Source of the DNA: Bacillus cereus ATCC 14579
Lineage (GTDB): Bacteria > Bacillota > Bacilli > Bacillales > Bacillaceae_G
Reading direction: 5' to 3'
Assembly (NCBI RefSeq): GCF_000007825.1
Contig: NC_004722.1
Coordinates: forward strand, 846,501-910,500
DNA: 64,000 bases
The notes beneath the pieces are model-generated. The model did no database searches. It saw nothing but the letters and a program-made list of their open reading frames with translations, and was not told the DNA's origin. The position numbers and the translations under genes were made by a program. Position 1 is the stretch's first letter; every line of letters begins with the position of its first letter. Positions 60,964 to 64,000 of the stretch are shown one piece after another.

Positions 60964-62597
60964 GCTTAAATATGTATTTAGGAGAAGTACAAGGCCAAAC
61001 TCAAAGTATGAATGCTGTATGTAACGCTACTATTCAAGGTATGGAACAAGTCATTCAGTCAATTGATGCCTTTGCAATTGATACTGTTTTACAAGGACAA
61101 ACTTATAGCAGTGCAAAATCATTTTTTGTACAAACCTTTCGTCCTTTAGCGCAAGGAATCATTTATCTGTGTGAAGAGTTAATTCGCCAGAACGATGCTT
61201 TTCCAAGTCAATTTCAATCACAAGTCGCTTCCACAGATGTAATTGAACAAGAAATATTAGAACAAATTCGAGAAATTGACCGAATGAAAGCAAGTATGGA
61301 AGCCATCAGTCAAGCTATGCCAATCCCAGGTATGGACGCTATGGCGAATCTTTTTACTGTGATGAGGAAAAAACTGCAAGAAAAGCTGGATCATTTGTAT
61401 CAATTCAATCAGACCTCTAGTAATAATTATAGTACAGCACTTCAATTAGCAGCTAGTATTGCTGCAGGTCTTGCGGAAGTTCAAAGTGGAAAAGGCTTTA
61501 GTCCTGCAAGTGGTACATTTAGTACGCAAGGGTTGAATATGGAATGGACAACTTCAATTCAAGCGATTACAGAAGAGAGGGCACGACAAGCTGCCAATTC
61601 AATTGAAGAAGGTGAAATGTGTGGTAAGCTACCTGAAAAATCTACTGGTGAAAAAATTTGGGACGGTATTGTAGAGGGTACGGGACAAGCAGTTAGCGAT
61701 ACAATAGACGGAATAAAAGCTTTAGGAGATTGGGAAACGTGGGAAAACATGGGGAACGCTGCTTTGCACCCTATTGATACCCTTAGTACCATGTATAATA
61801 CATTGTCAGATTCATTTATTAATGATGTAATAAATGGAGATGCTGAAAGTCGTGCTAAATGGGGAAGTTATGCTTTAACACAAGTTGGATTAGGACTTAT
61901 TGGTGATAAAGGATTAAGTAAAGCAAGTAAATTAGGTCAAGCAGGTAAAGTGACCAAACTAGCAAAAAATAAGATTCCGCAAGCTGTTTCACATATTACA
62001 AGTAATTTACAAATGGGAGATCGCTTTGCTTTTGCTGGTGGAAATAGTTTGCGGTTTAGATTTGATACGCCTGATTTTAAAAAAGCTGAAGAAAAGCTGT
62101 CGACCTATCAGTTTGCTAGAGGTGAAAGTAATTATGGTGGGAGTAATTTTGTTAATGAAAATCATAGATCTTCACTTTCTAATAGGGAAATTATATCTAA
62201 TTTACAACATACAGAAAAATTTAGACCAAATACACTCAAACATATCCTAGAGGGTGAAATAAATTGGCGTGGTGACGCAATGGGTTATCATACTGAAGTA
62301 TTGGAGAATACACCTGGAAAAATAATTAGCGGAACAGAAGAGATATTAAATGATCAAGGCATTTATAAAGCTAGGGTAGAAGTGAATGGAACCCCTAAAA
62401 CTGGAAATAGAGGATTTTCTACATTTTTCCCTAAAGATTGGAGCCCGCAAAAGATTGTAGATAATATAAATGAAGCATATAATAATAGAACGTATGAATT
62501 TGGTAACACATATTCTGGAATAGGTTCAGAGGGTATAAGGATTAGCATGTATATAGATGGGAATGGGAAAATTATCTCTGCTTTCCCAGCGGAATAA
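60960..62597 (+). CDS. LXG-domain toxin with C-terminal EndoU nuclease
   Basis: A 545-residue polymorphic toxin. The N-terminal LXG domain (residues 1 to about 215, motif Leu44-Gln-Gly46 in TVLQGQTYSSAKSFF) directs type VII export. A linker follows (about 220-340), then an EndoU-type RNase domain (about 415-545): KHILEGEINWRGDAMGYHTE with the paired His428 and His444, then STFFPKDWSPQKIVDNINEA and the end IDGNGKIISAFPAE. EndoU toxins cut RNA, commonly tRNA, in target cells. The protein is complete and its catalytic His pair is intact. The immunity gene should follow at once. Confidence 0.87.
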   Translation: MSLNMYLGEVQGQTQSMNAVCNATIQGMEQVIQSIDAFAIDTVLQGQTYSSAKSFFVQTFRPLAQGIIYLCEELIRQNDAFPSQFQSQVASTDVIEQEILEQIREIDRMKASMEAISQAMPIPGMDAMANLFTVMRKKLQEKLDHLYQFNQTSSNNYSTALQLAASIAAGLAEVQSGKGFSPASGTFSTQGLNMEWTTSIQAITEERARQAANSIEEGEMCGKLPEKSTGEKIWDGIVEGTGQAVSDTIDGIKALGDWETWENMGNAALHPIDTLSTMYNTLSDSFINDVINGDAESRAKWGSYALTQVGLGLIGDKGLSKASKLGQAGKVTKLAKNKIPQAVSHITSNLQMGDRFAFAGGNSLRFRFDTPDFKKAEEKLSTYQFARGESNYGGSNFVNENHRSSLSNREIISNLQHTEKFRPNTLKHILEGEINWRGDAMGYHTEVLENTPGKIISGTEEILNDQGIYKARVEVNGTPKTGNRGFSTFFPKDWSPQKIVDNINEAYNNRTYEFGNTYSGIGSEGIRISMYIDGNGKIISAFPAE

Positions 62598-62630
62598 ATT
62601 TTATCTTTAGTATAAAGGAGTACAATAGTA

Positions 62631-62984
62631 ATGAAATATCCATATAGCTTTGAAGTACTTACCAATGGAAAACTAGTTATGAGGCTTCCTCAAGAAATTA
62701 AACTTATGGAGACTTTTTTAGGCGTTGAAGTTTCTGCGTTTGGAGATTGGATTTTAGAAGAAATACATAGTGTTTTAAATGGGAAAGAAAATTACGTAGT
62801 AGTAAATGGAAACATTTGTGGTTTAGAAATTCGGAAAGATACAACTACTGTCCTAGACAATTTGGCTGAAGATGGTAAGGGAGATTTTTGTGAGATAGAA
62901 ACGATTGAATTAGTAGATTTAATTCATATTTGGCAAGATAAACAAAAAGAATTTAAAAAAGGAAAAAATAAAGAATTGAAATAA
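62631..62984 (+). CDS. Putative immunity protein for the EndoU toxin
   Basis: A 117-residue acidic cytosolic protein (YPYSFEVLTNGKLVMRLPQE at the start, GDFCEIETIELVDLIHIWQD near the end) beginning 34 bp after the toxin stop, with AAAGGAG before ATG 62631. Position, size and charge are as expected for an immunity protein. I do not recognise the family. Confidence 0.7.
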   Translation: MKYPYSFEVLTNGKLVMRLPQEIKLMETFLGVEVSAFGDWILEEIHSVLNGKENYVVVNGNICGLEIRKDTTTVLDNLAEDGKGDFCEIETIELVDLIHIWQDKQKEFKKGKNKELK

Positions 62985-63030
62985 TAGATAGAGCTGACTT
63001 CTTATAGAGGTCAGCTCTATCTATTATTTC
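62981..63030 (+). terminator. Long hairpin terminator after the immunity gene
   Basis: 18-bp perfect stem (62981-62998 with 63010-63027) overlapping the stop codon, with a weak T tail. Confidence 0.8.
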
Positions 63031-63092
63031 ATATTTCTCCATTATCTCAGGTTTTAAAGTCTTTTTTCCTAAATAATTATCAGCAATAGTCA

Positions 63093-63353
63093 TTGCAAAA
63101 GAATCTAAAGGTATTTAGATATGATGATGGGTGGAGAGATAGTTCGCATGAATTTTGGTGTGATCCATTTAGTGGATTAAGAATTCGTTTACAGGAAGAG
63201 ATTGCTATTGTATCTGATTTTATAGAAAATTTATATGAAGTGGATGAATATATAAAGATTTTAGACGATGCTGTAGAAGGGAAATATCTCGATTTTGAAT
63301 TAGAATATAATGCTGCAGTAGTAAATTCTAATAGTCCGTGGAAATGGAGGTAG
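63093..63353 (+). pseudogene. Orphan immunity-like fragment
   Basis: An 86-codon frame from TTG 63093 without a ribosome site and with a stop two codons upstream. The product (VFRYDDGWRDSSHEFWCDPF, ending NSNSPWKWR) looks like the C-terminal part of a small acidic protein, as expected for an immunity gene whose start was lost. Family not recognised. Confidence 0.5.
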
Positions 63354-63660
63354 ATTAGTGGTGGAGAAAAATTAACAGCTCCCCAAAAAGCTATTATTAA
63401 GCAGGTTGCTATTGAGAAAGGTTTAATACCTGATGTTCCTATGAAATTAGGTACACAATATCCTGATTTTAAGAAAGCTGGTTTAATTATTAAATCGGAT
63501 GAGTTACCAGAGGAAATGTGGTTGGCAAGTGACAAACAACAATTTAAATGATTAGATGCCAGGTAAAATGGAATTAGTACCATTTGGAATACATAATAGC
63601 ATATTTCATAAAGGTGGGCGGAGTGAAGGACATTGGTCTTATAGATCTAAAGGTAGGTAA
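63354..63660 (+). pseudogene. Orphan HNH-type toxin C-terminal fragment, broken
   Basis: The frame from 63354 encodes KLGTQYPDFKKAGLIIKSDE...LASDKQQFK and stops at TGA 63551. A second piece, 63556-63660 in another frame, encodes MPGKMELVPFGIHNSIFHKG followed by GRSEGHWSYRSK, the end of an HNH-family toxin domain as found at the C-termini of LXG and other polymorphic toxins. The expected His-rich part between the two pieces is deleted. There is no start or targeting domain. Confidence 0.65.
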
Positions 63661-63678
63661 AGAAATGGAGGAATTAAA

Positions 63679-64000
63679 ATGAAGATTAAAAATGGTAGTG
63701 AACTTCAATCACCAAATGATTAATTAATTGAATCATTTGAGGAATATTGTGAGATAAAATTACCAAATGATTTTATAGATTTTTTGAAAAAATATAATGG
63801 CTCTATTCCAATTACTAATGTTTTTTCACATGAAAAAAACGAACTTTTAATTGAACGTTTCTTATGTTTGTTGGAGGACCCAGAAGATGATGATGAAAAT
63901 GGTTGGTATGATATAGAGGTTGTATTATCTGATATCGATACTCGTTTAACGGATGATGAAGATTTAACAGGGATAAATGTTATTCCATTTGCTGTTTTAT
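63679..64000 (+). pseudogene. SUKH (SMI1/KNR4) immunity gene with early stop, cut by window end
   Basis: ATG 63679 follows TGGAGG and encodes 14 residues to TAA 63721-63723; the same frame then continues open to the window end (LIESFEEYCEIKLPNDFIDF, LKKYNGSIPITNVF), a typical SMI1/KNR4 immunity domain start. A single change (TAA from GAA) would explain it. SUKH proteins commonly protect against nuclease toxins and this one follows a broken HNH toxin piece. Confidence 0.65.

Overview
This 64 kb window comes from the chromosome of a Bacillus cereus group bacterium. The evidence is a low-GC Firmicute gene style, an alpha/beta-type spore protein and YheC/YheD spore-coat ATP-grasp genes in a yhe-type order, csaA-csaB beside several SLH-domain murein hydrolases, TTTAT-ended repeats that match what I recall of the group-specific bcr1 element, and an LXG/WXG100 locus. 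No rRNA, canonical tRNA, phage or complete insertion sequence was seen.

Layout. 1-4.2 kb: heterodimeric BmrC/BmrD-like multidrug exporter behind a 28-codon leader ORF and a textbook attenuator. 4.4-6.7 kb: polar amino-acid (probably cystine) ABC importer. 6.7-12 kb: spore gene block (sspB-like SASP, yheD, yheC, yheB, yheA); the SASP leader contains a tRNA-like fold behind a sigma-G promoter. 12.5-15.5 kb: ComP/ComA-like two-component pair without a recognisable pheromone gene pair. 16.2-18.8 kb: alsSD acetoin genes. 19-24.9 kb: 3-methyladenine glycosylase, a HAD protein with Asn in place of the usual nucleophile, and a 1321-residue LPXTG surface adhesin with nine CnaB repeats. 25-28.5 kb: SLH amidase and hemZ. 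28.8-33.4 kb: acyl-CoA ligase, two small unknown genes and a SulP transporter. 33.7-45.1 kb: cell-surface region with csaA-csaB, an SLH glucosaminidase, an O-antigen-ligase-like protein, an SLH amidase and housekeeping genes between them. 45.2-54.6 kb: methyltransferase, proline-racemase family gene behind a sigma-54 type promoter, ornithine-cyclodeaminase family gene, and a peptide ABC transporter whose binding-protein gene carries a +1 frameshift. 55.2-58.1 kb: DsbA-like / MBL-fold / two SnoaL-like genes behind a promoter overlapped by a nested dyad. 58.1-64 kb: decayed gene fragments, then a type VII secretion toxin module (WXG100, small helical partners, LXG-EndoU toxin, putative immunity) followed by a graveyard of toxin and immunity remnants that runs off the window end.

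How the parts connect. CsaB pyruvylates the secondary wall polymer that SLH domains bind, so the three SLH murein hydrolases here are its likely clients. The racemase and cyclodeaminase genes, and perhaps the peptide transporter after them, look like an amino-acid/peptide scavenging unit under SigL. The last 6 kb is the most plastic part: it starts with a decayed duplicate of the cyclodeaminase 3' end and contains broken toxin cassettes typical of polymorphic-toxin turnover. The most noteworthy items are the exporter attenuator, the tRNA-like element in the SASP mRNA leader, the LXG-EndoU cassette array, and the bcr1 copies that supply stop codons to two genes.
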